A DNA stretch of 47,237 nt from NCBI GenBank assembly GCA_002729725.1, contig PBYS01000013.1, forward strand, positions 1 through 47,237. Reading direction: 5' to 3'. Of the stretch, positions 8,002 through 16,513 are shown piece by piece (within the stretch, counting starts at the first letter, position 1; the number at the start of each line of letters is the position of its first letter). Both the position numbers and the translations under genes were made by a program. The notes beneath the pieces are model-generated. The model saw nothing but the letters and a program-made list of their open reading frames with translations, ran no database searches and was not told the origin of the DNA. Origin of the DNA: Puniceicoccaceae bacterium. GTDB lineage: Bacteria > Verrucomicrobiota > Verrucomicrobiia > Opitutales > Coraliomargaritaceae.

Positions 8002-8802
8002 ATGAAAAATCTCATCCATAAAACTGCAACAAGCTTGCTCTTACTATCTACCTGCATTGCAGGTGCCTCACTGTCAGCGCAGACATACTTCTCCGACGAC
8101 TTCAATAGCTATACCACGGGAGAAGATCTTCCCGCTTTATCATCACCGAATAGCTCTTTCAATTGGTTCGGGAGGAACAAGTCCTCAGGAAGAAGCACAA
8201 CTGTAGAACTAGACGCTAACAATTACTTCGATCAAGGCATAGAAAATAAATATCTACACATGGTACGCGACTATACCGCGACAAGTAACTTCGACTTAAC
8301 AAGCCAACAGTTCGCCGCCCAGCAAACTGGCGTAGTCTCCTTTGATTACTACACAGCTACTCCGGCCGACATATCTGGAGACCGTGGCTTGCGAGTGACC
8401 CTGATGAACGGCCTTGGCGGTAATCCATTTACTTATGGCACTCAGCATGCTGTTGGTGGATTCTTCATAACCGGGGAATCTATCGTTAACAAGGCGAGCA
8501 ACTATAGGCACTTGGATAACTCTGGTAGAATCAACTATATCGCTGGGCAAAAAAACAAAATCACGATCATTTTCAATAACTCTAGTTCGATCTTTAGTTA
8601 TGGCGACGCGACCGTGGCGTCTGGCAAATTTGACATATTCCTTAACGATAAGAAGGTAGGAACATGGGATCTTAATCAGGGTGCGGACGTGCCCGCTGGC
8701 ACTGGGGTCACTGGCCTGTGGTTCCATATCCCTTCTAGCACAGAAGGTGAGGTCTTATTGGACAATATCAAATTTGCTGCCATGCCTGAGTCCTCCATTT
8801 AA
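8002..8802 (+). CDS. Secreted paralog of the preceding protein lacking the PEP-CTERM anchor
   Basis: The ATG at 8002 (MKNLIHKTATSLLLLSTCI) is preferred over an upstream in-frame ATG at 7945 because it begins directly with a signal peptide. The mature region aligns along its whole length with the previous protein (SDDFNSYTTG, NSSFNWF, NNYFDQG, TSQQFAAQQTGVVSFDYY, GGFFITGESIVN, TWDLNQGADVP). The end reads AMPESSI then stop, exactly where the paralog has AVPEPSS plus its membrane segment. The second proline of PEP is serine and the anchor is absent. The product should therefore be released or periplasmic rather than surface-sorted. The pair arose by tandem duplication. Confidence 0.82.
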   Translation: MKNLIHKTATSLLLLSTCIAGASLSAQTYFSDDFNSYTTGEDLPALSSPNSSFNWFGRNKSSGRSTTVELDANNYFDQGIENKYLHMVRDYTATSNFDLTSQQFAAQQTGVVSFDYYTATPADISGDRGLRVTLMNGLGGNPFTYGTQHAVGGFFITGESIVNKASNYRHLDNSGRINYIAGQKNKITIIFNNSSSIFSYGDATVASGKFDIFLNDKKVGTWDLNQGADVPAGTGVTGLWFHIPSSTEGEVLLDNIKFAAMPESSI

Positions 8803-8893
8803 GCGTTGTTGATGTCACACTGCTAACCAGTGCTATACATCGTTACAATAAGGCAAATTAGAGCGATTGACTCTAATTCAACACGATCACTTT

Positions 8894-8931
8894 CCCACCT
8901 CGCTACGGCAACTCTGCCGTCGTGAGGTGGG
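8894..8931. terminator. Strong hairpin upstream of the lyase-like gene
   Basis: Two 17-base arms (8894-8910 and 8915-8931, outer CCCACCTC/GAGGTGGG and inner ACGGCA/TGCCGT) pair with only two mismatched positions, one of them a possible G-U wobble, around a four-base loop. It lies between the anchorless paralog and the large lyase-like gene. It lacks a clear T-run on the plus strand, so it may be an attenuator or mRNA-stabilising structure rather than a simple terminator. Confidence 0.5.
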
Positions 8932-8960
8932 GAATCTGTTTCACCACATATACTTACCTC

Positions 8961-11900
8961 ATGACTTACCGCATCCTAAAAGGAATACTTTTTCTAACTT
9001 TCGCTTCACACAGCCCTTCATTACTGGCCGACGAGTCCAGCTGTATTCAAGTCGAGGTCCGTGATATGCACCTTGAGACGAGTTTGATTGCCGACGGTCG
9101 CGCAGCTGCCATCATTATAATTCCTACGGGAGACGACTGGTTTGCGGCACAAGCGGCACGTATCGTCACCGCAGCCAAGGAACACGGAGTGGAACTCCCC
9201 GTCGAGACTGACGAAAACTGGCGCGATGTGAAGACGCTGGATCAAAATTTAATTTTACTGGGCAACCGCGACAGCAATCAGGCGATCAAAAAACTTTATT
9301 ACCTGCACTACACGCTGCTCGACGCCCGCTATCCAGGCGTCGGCGGGAGCGTTCTTCGATCCTTGCATAACCCATTTGGTGACGGTCATAACGTAATCTT
9401 TGCGGGTGGGAGTGACCATGCAGGTGTCAGTCGCGCGGTGGATGATTTGGTCGCCGAGCTAGCCAATACATCCAATCAAGATGAAAGTCTTCACCTCGGG
9501 TATTTGCAAACAATTCGCCTAGGCGAGGGAATGCAGCCACCAGTGGATGCAAAAGATGCAAAGCTCTGGGAACAATCAAACGGTTATGCCAACAAGGGCT
9601 ACTTTGGCTGGAATCTCATCAGCCGAAATTTAGCTTTGTTTTACATGACAGGTAAAGTGTCTTATGCGAAGGAATTCCTCCGCCTCGCGTTCCCCGATGA
9701 ATCCGCAGTCAAAGAGTTAGTTACATTTGATAAAGAAGCATATGACGACCCTTCCGACCCACTGGCAAAACCTTACCACTATCAAGCAATCATGATGATT
9801 CTTTATTGGGATCTAGTGGAAGAACATCCGTTCTTCAGCGAAGCGGATCGTATGCGCATCACTAAAAAGTTTGCAGAGCAGTTTCACTATGACCAAGTAA
9901 GTGATCAGGCGACTCCAGCCACCGTCCTACCAGATCGCCACATACTCTGGCAAGCATTGTGTCAATACTCGCTAGCTCGCTATTTTGCCAAACAATCCCC
10001 CAATGCGGATGTCGATATCGCACTGCGCAACGTAACCAACATATTTGAGCCATTTAAACAGGGCGTGACGATGCTCTCAGGCACATTCATATGGTATAAC
10101 ACTTACTTCGCGCCAGCTTTCTTTTACGCGGCTCTTTCCGATCCGCTAGAGTATGCCGCGAATCCGTCCGTAAATGAATACAGCAAGGTGCTTTTACGCT
10201 TGTCGGATCGTGTCCCCGGTAATTGGTCCGTGCACTATGCCTCCCCTTTCTTTTTAAACCTCGCTGCAGCCTTGACTGAAGATCAAGCCCTCGTCGATAT
10301 GATCAGTGAGACTAAACTCGACATGAGTGAATTTCGCGTCGGTCAGTCTTACCAACCAGTGAAGCCATATCCCAATAACACCTACATAGAAGATGCAGGT
10401 CAGGTTATTGTCGAACGCTTCGATGCAGAAGCAATGAAATATCAGCCTGATTTCCCTGCAAATGAAGTCTCCGAATTCGTATCCTACAGGCAACAAGGAG
10501 ATAACCTGGGAGATTACCTACTCCTCGATACGAAATATGAGACCGGACGAAATCCATTTCACAACTTTGCTCTGATCAGCCTACGCCTAAACGGCGACTC
10601 ACTTCTGCGTGACTACGGCAACCAAATACAGATCTACTGCGACGGGCAATATTCATCCGACATTAGTCTTTATACCCAAATCACCGCAGCCAGCCGGATC
10701 GGCTCTACCATTTTTGTGCGAGGTGAGCTAGCGAATCAGAACCGCCACCATTGGCAACGTACTATTTTGTTGCGCGAAAACCGCTTCCTGCTGGTTTTGG
10801 ACGAAGTCACAGCTCTGGAAGATACTACACTGGCCGAGATCAGACAGGAATGGCAAAATACAAACTCAACCAAGGCTAGAATGCTCAGCAGTGGCGAATT
10901 TCAAATCAGTCCAAAACAGCCAACTGGTTCAACTCAACATTATACACTTGCTAGTTCTCAATCAACAGAGACGCGTAGCGTTCCAGTGCCAAGTTCCCTG
11001 CTGTCATCTAATACCGCATCTCGTTTCTCACTTGTGAAACCAATGCTTAAAGGAGAAAAAATCGTGTTTGCCACGATACTACGCCCCGGCGCGCCGGATC
11101 CGACCAAGCCAAGCGCCGCTCAGTCGAGAAAAGAAGATGAAGAAACCTTCGCCTTTCGCCTCCCCCACCCTGCACTGCTCACACGTAGAGCGAACGGTGG
11201 TTTTTTACTCGCCGAAGAATCGCATATTTTCGCTTTTCAGGTTTCTAAAATTGACGAACTACTGACTGCGGACGCCCCCCTAAACGTAGATTACGACGTT
11301 AAAGAGCAACGACTAAGCCTGAGCGGAACGCCTGGAACGAGCGTAACGTTATGGCTAGAAGAAGGTCGTAAGCGCGTGCTGACGCTAGAAGACGAGGAAC
11401 CGATACAAGTCAACAACCTATCATTCGCAAAATGGCAAACGGCTACAGAAAAGCTAGAATCACGTGCAGCAAGCATCTTAGCCGACAAAGATAAGCAGCC
11501 CATCGACCAGGCAGATCAGACGTCAACACCCGCCCCACCCTTGGCAGAACTATGGAAACTACAAGGAACTCATTATATCAATAGTGTTCAACGATACATT
11601 TACAATGGCACTCCTTGCCTTGCCGTCGCAGATGGAAAATTCGTGCGAATTATCGCTGCCGATGGAAGTGAAAAACACGTAATCGAAGTATCACACACCA
11701 TCGGAGCCCTGTATTGGTGGGGAAAATACCAATTGCTCCTAGTGGGCACGCGTGATGAGAAACTGAGAGCCTTTGACACATTAGGTAATGAGCGCTGGAC
11801 CCATACAGCTAAAATGGCCTCTGAATTAATCGATAGCCAAAAATTTTATTGGTTTAAAAAATCATTCCCAGGGGTAATTGCGTTAAAATCCTTGGCTCTA

Positions 11901-12746
11901 CTCGACGGCAGAGAAGTTATATTTGTAGGCGGTGCCGGCACCGTGGAGATAATCGACGAAAAGGGGCAGCTTGAAAAGCGCTTCTGGCAAACATGGGGGC
12001 CCGTGGATGGTTTTACTGCACTGGTCAAGGAAGACGCTGAACCTCGAATGTTTTGCTGCCGCTCGATGGGCGGTAGGCCAACAGTCTTTGAAATCTCCCC
12101 GACTAAAGATGGCGGCTGGTATCAGCGAGACATGGGACATACCATGCTACTGGACATGGCGGGGCTGAATCTAGGCTCTTTCGGATTCAGTATGGTTGGA
12201 CGAAACTTCCTGTCTGTAGAAGAACTAGTGCCCGGCAGTGAACCTGTGCTGGTTGGCGACTTCAATGGTGCGCACAACCGCATCATGATTTGGAATCTGA
12301 AGGGACAGCCCATTCATGAGGTAAATCCTGGACCTGGTTTTACCTCACAGGCGATTAATAGCGACTACTATGGCCGTGCAACTGAACGCGATCTAAACGT
12401 TCGCGGTGTGGTAGTGCTTGATTTAGACGGCAACGGATCCCTTGAGATTGCCGTCGCCATGGACGGTGGTTACGTACTAGCCTTTGATCACGAATTACAA
12501 TCGCGATTCGTCGTCAAATTGAAGTCCGCCCCAGCGCTTTTAACAGCAATCGAGCGCCCTGGGCAGGCTACCTTACTTGCAGTTGCAGATATGGAAGGGG
12601 AAATTCGACTTTTAAACGCTACAGGTGAAACCGTTAATAAAGTCACTATAAAAGGAAAACCAACCGTTCTTTACCACGCGGGAAACCAATTAGTAGTCGG
12701 CACTTCCAGAGCCGAAATTACTTCATTCACGTTGCCTAACAAATAG
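8961..12746 (+). CDS. Large secreted lyase-like protein with C-terminal beta-propeller/FG-GAP region
   Basis: The ATG at 8961 (MTYRILKGILFLTFASHS) is preferred over 8922 because it begins the signal peptide, giving 1261 residues. After the signal, about 30-190 resemble the alpha/beta domain that precedes catalytic domains in some glycosidases (IIIIPTGDDWFAAQAARIV, NLILLGNRDSN). About 200-480 is helical, suggesting an alpha/alpha-toroid (LALFYMTGKVSYAKEFLRLA, YHYQAIMMILYWDLVEEHPF). About 490-850 looks like the beta-sandwich of heparinase/alginate-lyase-type enzymes. About 870-1261 shows repeats suggesting a beta-propeller, with an FG-GAP-like calcium loop (VLDLDGNGSLEIAVA). I infer a secreted polysaccharide lyase or hydrolase; no family or catalytic residue could be assigned with certainty. 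It is adjacent to a secreted esterase and a LacI-controlled uptake set. Confidence 0.6.
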   Translation: MTYRILKGILFLTFASHSPSLLADESSCIQVEVRDMHLETSLIADGRAAAIIIIPTGDDWFAAQAARIVTAAKEHGVELPVETDENWRDVKTLDQNLILLGNRDSNQAIKKLYYLHYTLLDARYPGVGGSVLRSLHNPFGDGHNVIFAGGSDHAGVSRAVDDLVAELANTSNQDESLHLGYLQTIRLGEGMQPPVDAKDAKLWEQSNGYANKGYFGWNLISRNLALFYMTGKVSYAKEFLRLAFPDESAVKELVTFDKEAYDDPSDPLAKPYHYQAIMMILYWDLVEEHPFFSEADRMRITKKFAEQFHYDQVSDQATPATVLPDRHILWQALCQYSLARYFAKQSPNADVDIALRNVTNIFEPFKQGVTMLSGTFIWYNTYFAPAFFYAALSDPLEYAANPSVNEYSKVLLRLSDRVPGNWSVHYASPFFLNLAAALTEDQALVDMISETKLDMSEFRVGQSYQPVKPYPNNTYIEDAGQVIVERFDAEAMKYQPDFPANEVSEFVSYRQQGDNLGDYLLLDTKYETGRNPFHNFALISLRLNGDSLLRDYGNQIQIYCDGQYSSDISLYTQITAASRIGSTIFVRGELANQNRHHWQRTILLRENRFLLVLDEVTALEDTTLAEIRQEWQNTNSTKARMLSSGEFQISPKQPTGSTQHYTLASSQSTETRSVPVPSSLLSSNTASRFSLVKPMLKGEKIVFATILRPGAPDPTKPSAAQSRKEDEETFAFRLPHPALLTRRANGGFLLAEESHIFAFQVSKIDELLTADAPLNVDYDVKEQRLSLSGTPGTSVTLWLEEGRKRVLTLEDEEPIQVNNLSFAKWQTATEKLESRAASILADKDKQPIDQADQTSTPAPPLAELWKLQGTHYINSVQRYIYNGTPCLAVADGKFVRIIAADGSEKHVIEVSHTIGALYWWGKYQLLLVGTRDEKLRAFDTLGNERWTHTAKMASELIDSQKFYWFKKSFPGVIALKSLALLDGREVIFVGGAGTVEIIDEKGQLEKRFWQTWGPVDGFTALVKEDAEPRMFCCRSMGGRPTVFEISPTKDGGWYQRDMGHTMLLDMAGLNLGSFGFSMVGRNFLSVEELVPGSEPVLVGDFNGAHNRIMIWNLKGQPIHEVNPGPGFTSQAINSDYYGRATERDLNVRGVVVLDLDGNGSLEIAVAMDGGYVLAFDHELQSRFVVKLKSAPALLTAIERPGQATLLAVADMEGEIRLLNATGETVNKVTIKGKPTVLYHAGNQLVVGTSRAEITSFTLPNK

Positions 12747-12807
12747 AAATCCTGTTACTTCAGAGTACCTCTGATAATCTCCTCAATATTTTAATCGATC
12801 CATTTTT

Positions 12808-12880
12808 TGTAGGAGAGGGTGTATCCCTCGACCACCGAGCCTGCCATTTATGCGGGTCGAGAGGTCACTACTCTCCTACA
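12808..12880. repeat. REP/BIME-like nested inverted repeat
   Basis: TGTAGGAGAG at 12808-12817 is the exact inverted complement of CTCTCCTACA at 12871-12880. Inside the left arm, GAGGG and CCCTC form a short hairpin. CTCGACC and GGTCGAG further in also pair. The layout resembles paired REP palindromes mobilised by REP-associated transposases. It lies between the lyase-like and esterase genes and could also form a transcript structure. No second copy was noticed in this window. Confidence 0.5.
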
Positions 12881-12956
12881 TTACTTCGCAATCTTGATTG
12901 ATCTAATGAATTCTAGGTTTCCGGAGCTGCCTTTAAGAAATATTCAACATCCGAAT

Positions 12957-14102
12957 ATGTATATTACCCCTGTTATATTCCACATGATCTGCTTTGCACT
13001 TCTATACAACAGTCTAACTGCTGGCGACATTCAGGTCGACACCACTTCAAACGGCGTTCCAACTGCCCCGCTCTGGTTACGTCCTTACAAATTGGCGAAC
13101 CTCAACGCACGCGGCATACCACCTCTGCTGGAGGGCGTGAGGACGCCGGAGCAATGGCTCGCTAAGAGTGAGGAAATTCGTGCAGTATGGCTGGATTATC
13201 TAGGCGGGCTGCCCGCGCGTCCTGCCCCAGCGGTGCGTGTGGTATCTGAGAAACGCCTCGACGATCATATTCGTCGAAAGATCGTTTACGATACCGTGTA
13301 TGGCGACACGGTACCAGCACTACTATTACTCCCACTCGACGCAGGCGCAAATTCACTAAAAAAACCTGCAGTGCTCGCTCTCCACCCGACTAATCCTGAT
13401 GGAAAGACCTCCATCGCCACACCCGACGGTCACCACAATCGTATGTATGCTTTGGAACTAGTGCGACGAGGATATGTCGTATTAGCGCCGGATGCAATGA
13501 CCTCAGGAGAGCGTATATTCCCTGGCCACTCACACTTCGATAGCAGCCCATTCGAGGCACAGCATCCCAACTGGAGCACGGTGGGGAAAAACCTGACCGA
13601 CCATTTACAAGCGATGGACGTGCTTTGTGCGCAACCAGAGGTCGATGCCGAGCGCGTCGGTGTGATCGGCCACTCTTTCGGTGCTTATAACGCCTACTTC
13701 CTTTCATCGGTCGATGAGCGCGTCAAAGCCGTAGTATCGAGTTGTGGGGTCTGTCCCTTCACCCGCACACAGGACTTGCCGCATTGGGGGAAGCGCGACT
13801 ATCCCTATACACATTTCCCACGTATCAGCGAGGACACAGCGCGCGGCGTGGTGCCCTTCGAATTCAACGAGATCATCGCGTTAACGGCTCCGCGGCCGCA
13901 GTTTTATTATGCGGCACAGGCTGACCGCTACTTCCAAAACTGGCGTGAGGTAGGCGATGTTTTTGAGGACGTAAGTAAACTCTACACCTTTCTAGGTAAG
14001 CCAGAAAACTTTGTATCCTACATCGGAGTAGGCGAACACGACTTTCCACTTGAAGTGCGCTTGATGGCTTACAATTTCTTGGATCAAATTCTACGGCGCT
14101 GA
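12957..14102 (+). CDS. Secreted alpha/beta-hydrolase, acetyl xylan esterase/dienelactone hydrolase type
   Basis: The start at 12957 (MYITPVIFHMICFALLYNSLTAG) gives 381 residues with a signal peptide. An in-frame ATG at 12819 lies inside the inverted repeat and would add 46 residues with no secretion function. The nucleophile elbow is GVIGHSFGAYNA, the probable general-base histidine is in GVGEHDFPLEV, and the fold includes KPAVLALHPTNPDGK and GYVVLAPDAM. Such enzymes remove acetyl, methyl or other ester groups from glycans. It fits as a de-esterase partner of the upstream lyase-like protein. It ends convergent with the LacI gene, overlapping it by 12 bases. Substrate unproven. Confidence 0.75.
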   Translation: MYITPVIFHMICFALLYNSLTAGDIQVDTTSNGVPTAPLWLRPYKLANLNARGIPPLLEGVRTPEQWLAKSEEIRAVWLDYLGGLPARPAPAVRVVSEKRLDDHIRRKIVYDTVYGDTVPALLLLPLDAGANSLKKPAVLALHPTNPDGKTSIATPDGHHNRMYALELVRRGYVVLAPDAMTSGERIFPGHSHFDSSPFEAQHPNWSTVGKNLTDHLQAMDVLCAQPEVDAERVGVIGHSFGAYNAYFLSSVDERVKAVVSSCGVCPFTRTQDLPHWGKRDYPYTHFPRISEDTARGVVPFEFNEIIALTAPRPQFYYAAQADRYFQNWREVGDVFEDVSKLYTFLGKPENFVSYIGVGEHDFPLEVRLMAYNFLDQILRR

Positions 14103-15176
14103 TTGCACTGTTGCAGGATCTTCCATACCGTGCCAAATACCCTCGATATGTGTCCCAATCGGCGTGCGCGGTATACCGTGCTCGCCTCTCTGAATCATTG
14201 CTACTAGTTGGTCAACCGCTACCTCTCCAATGCGAAAAGAGTCCTCCACAACTCCTTCCAGATGCAAATTAGGCGCAGGCAAACTCAATCCAAAAACATC
14301 GATTTCCTCAGAAAAAGCCGACTGCCAATCAAATTGATAATCAGCAGTTAACACTGCATCCAACTGGTTCTTTTGGGCATAGTTAACAACCAGATCTAGG
14401 TAAGGGCCATTAGATTCGCAAATAGGAAAATGCTCTGGATCATAACAGAGCGGCAAAATGATTTGATTCTGTACTACACTTTCAACAGCAAGTTGTTCGG
14501 CAATAAAAGCAGAAGACGCAAAACGATTACAACGGATGTCCGTCAAACTAGAAATGATTAAACCAATGCGATGATATCCACGCTGTCGAATTTCACGCAT
14601 CGCAGTGCGAACATTTTGAAAATGAGCCGAAGCCACCGTATGTAATGCGGGATCCCGTAGCGTATACCCAAAACTGAGACTAGAAAAGTTCTGCCAGGGA
14701 AAAACACCGATGCCTGTGCGCAAAGCTGCAGTCGGGCAAAGCAGGATACTAGAGATCCCGCGAGCGTGGAGGATACCGCCAACTCGCTTGCGTGACATTT
14801 CATCCGCGTTAAATTGAAATTCCTCCACCTGATAACCGTGATGCCGAGCACGCGCTGTGGCCCCATTGAAGTAATCCAGATAGTATGGACTCGAGCGCCA
14901 ATGAGACTGGCTACTAGAACCTGACTCCCAAACCAACCAAGCAATCACGCCGTGACAAGAAGCAGGTGCACGACTTCGATAACGAGCGAGCGTAGCGAAA
15001 AGTGGGTCGCGCATATACCCCATCTCTCTAGCGATTCTTTGAATACGCTCACGCGTCTCCAAAGGTAAACATGGATTATCCTTAAGTGCGTAAGTAACGG
15101 TCACCCTAGAGACGTCAGCAACCTGCGCAATGTCCTTTTGGGTGACACGGGGTTTATTATCTTGAGATTTAGACAT
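14091..15176 (-). CDS. LacI-family transcriptional regulator
   Basis: This 361-residue protein has an N-terminal LacI helix-turn-helix (VTQKDIAQVADVSRVTVTYAL, then ETRERIQRIAREMGYMRDPL) and a periplasmic-binding-protein-like sensor domain (about 70-350). It is divergent from the D-2-hydroxyacid dehydrogenase gene. The intergenic region holds an extended dyad centred at 15199/15200 whose core resembles LacI-family operators, so autoregulation and control of the dehydrogenase-symporter-oxidoreductase set are likely. The effector is probably a sugar or sugar acid released from the locus's glycan; that is inference. Confidence 0.88.
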   Translation of the reverse strand: MSKSQDNKPRVTQKDIAQVADVSRVTVTYALKDNPCLPLETRERIQRIAREMGYMRDPLFATLARYRSRAPASCHGVIAWLVWESGSSSQSHWRSSPYYLDYFNGATARARHHGYQVEEFQFNADEMSRKRVGGILHARGISSILLCPTAALRTGIGVFPWQNFSSLSFGYTLRDPALHTVASAHFQNVRTAMREIRQRGYHRIGLIISSLTDIRCNRFASSAFIAEQLAVESVVQNQIILPLCYDPEHFPICESNGPYLDLVVNYAQKNQLDAVLTADYQFDWQSAFSEEIDVFGLSLPAPNLHLEGVVEDSFRIGEVAVDQLVAMIQRGEHGIPRTPIGTHIEGIWHGMEDPATVQSAP

Positions 15177-15180
15177 GTGA

Positions 15181-15218
15181 ACACTCGATTAACTTACGCG
15201 GGTAAACTACTCGAGTGT
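15181..15218. promoter_or_regulatory. Extended dyad, probable LacI operator in divergent promoter
   Basis: Perfect 8-bp outer arms ACACTCGA (15181-15188) and TCGAGTGT (15211-15218) share their centre of symmetry with an inner imperfect palindrome TTACGCGGGTAA (15194-15205). The whole dyad lies between the divergent lacI-type gene and the dehydrogenase gene. The nested symmetry makes chance unlikely and points to the LacI regulator encoded next to it. Confidence 0.55.
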
Positions 15219-15257
15219 GGCCAGTAATGTAAAGAAGCAAAGAATAAAATATAAGCT

Positions 15258-16322
15258 ATGCATACTTCCACTACGAACACGCAATCTCCCCACTCAGAAG
15301 ACGCCAAGATTTCTAAAAAAAATCCGACTTTGTTGTATGCGATCTCTAGGAAAGAGCGTGCTCTCTTCCTGGAAAATAGCGAACTAGAGTTCAGCACACT
15401 ACCTGTCGACATCGTTTGGTTGGATATACACGAGGCTTTGACCGAAAGCCTGCTGCAACAGATTAATCCCGAAATTATAGTTACCTGTTGGTCCACCCCG
15501 CCCCTGCCCAAATCATGGCTTGAGGCAGATGATTGCCAGCTACTCTACCTGTGCCACCTAGCTGGATCGGTCAAAAAAATCGTGCCACGTGACTTTATCA
15601 AACACGGTGGAATCGTGTCAAACTGGGGACGATTGGCGGCCGAACCCGTAGCCGAGCATGCACTGCTACTGGCTCTGGCAGCCCTGCGAAATCTCGGCAT
15701 GTGGTCGCATGCGATCGAGCAAGTTGATGTCGTTGGAAAGCAGTCGTTGCAACTAGGAACAAGATCGTTAATCGAACGCCACGTGGGCATTCATGGTTTC
15801 GGGGGGGTCGCTCGAGCTCTAGTGAGGCTACTGCAACCGTTTAGGGTAAAGATCTACGCGTTCTCGGAAGGCGTTTCCGAGGCTGTCCTAAAAGAGGCAG
15901 GCGTCTCTCCTTGCGCCTCACTGAAAGAACTGTGTTCATGCAGCGAGGTATTATTCGAGTGCGAAGCTCTAAGTTCGACAACAACAAACAGTGTCGACTC
16001 TACCGTTTTGGCAGCACTACCAGACAACGCGGTATTCGTAAATGTCGCTCGCGGGAACTTAGTGGACGAAGCCGCTCTACTACAAGAAGCGTCCAGTGGT
16101 CGTATCCGTCTTGCACTCGACGTCGTACGCAACGAACCACTTTCGCCCAATGCACCACTTTACCTCTTAAAAGATGCGGTCCTATCCCCTCACATCGGAG
16201 GCCCTACCTTAGATCTGTATCCAAAATTTGGTGACTTTGCTCAGGCTAATATTCTACGTTTTTTGCGTGGCGAGTTACCAGTGGCTCAGGTAACACCAGA
16301 AATATACGACCGCAGCACATGA
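15258..16322 (+). CDS. D-2-hydroxyacid dehydrogenase family protein
   Basis: This 354-residue protein has the NAD-binding fingerprint GIHGFGGVARAL. The three family catalytic positions are visible: the arginine in FVNVARGNLVDEAALL, the glutamate in LDVVRNEPLSP and the histidine in SPHIGGPTLD. The family reduces 2-keto acids or oxidises D-2-hydroxyacids with NAD(H). A non-conserved polar N-terminal extension of about 20 residues (TNTQSPHSEDAKISKKN) suggests the true start could be later. It is the first plus-strand gene after the divergent LacI regulator, followed by a symporter and an oxidoreductase, so it may process a keto or hydroxy acid taken up from the glycan breakdown product. Confidence 0.8.
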   Translation: MHTSTTNTQSPHSEDAKISKKNPTLLYAISRKERALFLENSELEFSTLPVDIVWLDIHEALTESLLQQINPEIIVTCWSTPPLPKSWLEADDCQLLYLCHLAGSVKKIVPRDFIKHGGIVSNWGRLAAEPVAEHALLLALAALRNLGMWSHAIEQVDVVGKQSLQLGTRSLIERHVGIHGFGGVARALVRLLQPFRVKIYAFSEGVSEAVLKEAGVSPCASLKELCSCSEVLFECEALSSTTTNSVDSTVLAALPDNAVFVNVARGNLVDEAALLQEASSGRIRLALDVVRNEPLSPNAPLYLLKDAVLSPHIGGPTLDLYPKFGDFAQANILRFLRGELPVAQVTPEIYDRST

Positions 16323-16513
16323 GCGAGCTAGCCACTAAACCTCTTTTGAGTGCTGACCACATGACCAAAAGCCTTTAGCAATAAGACCCAAAGGGCATCT
16401 TTAGTCTGACACGGAGCAGCTTATACTTTTAACTTTACCTGCCGATCAGTTAAATACTGACAGTTGGCATAAAACACGAGCCATCTCATACCGCCAGATC
16501 GCCGTATACCACC

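Noticed and set aside
8296..8727. 143-residue minus-strand open frame
   Set aside because: It is antisense to the anchorless secreted paralog, whose alignment with its neighbour proves the plus-strand reading.
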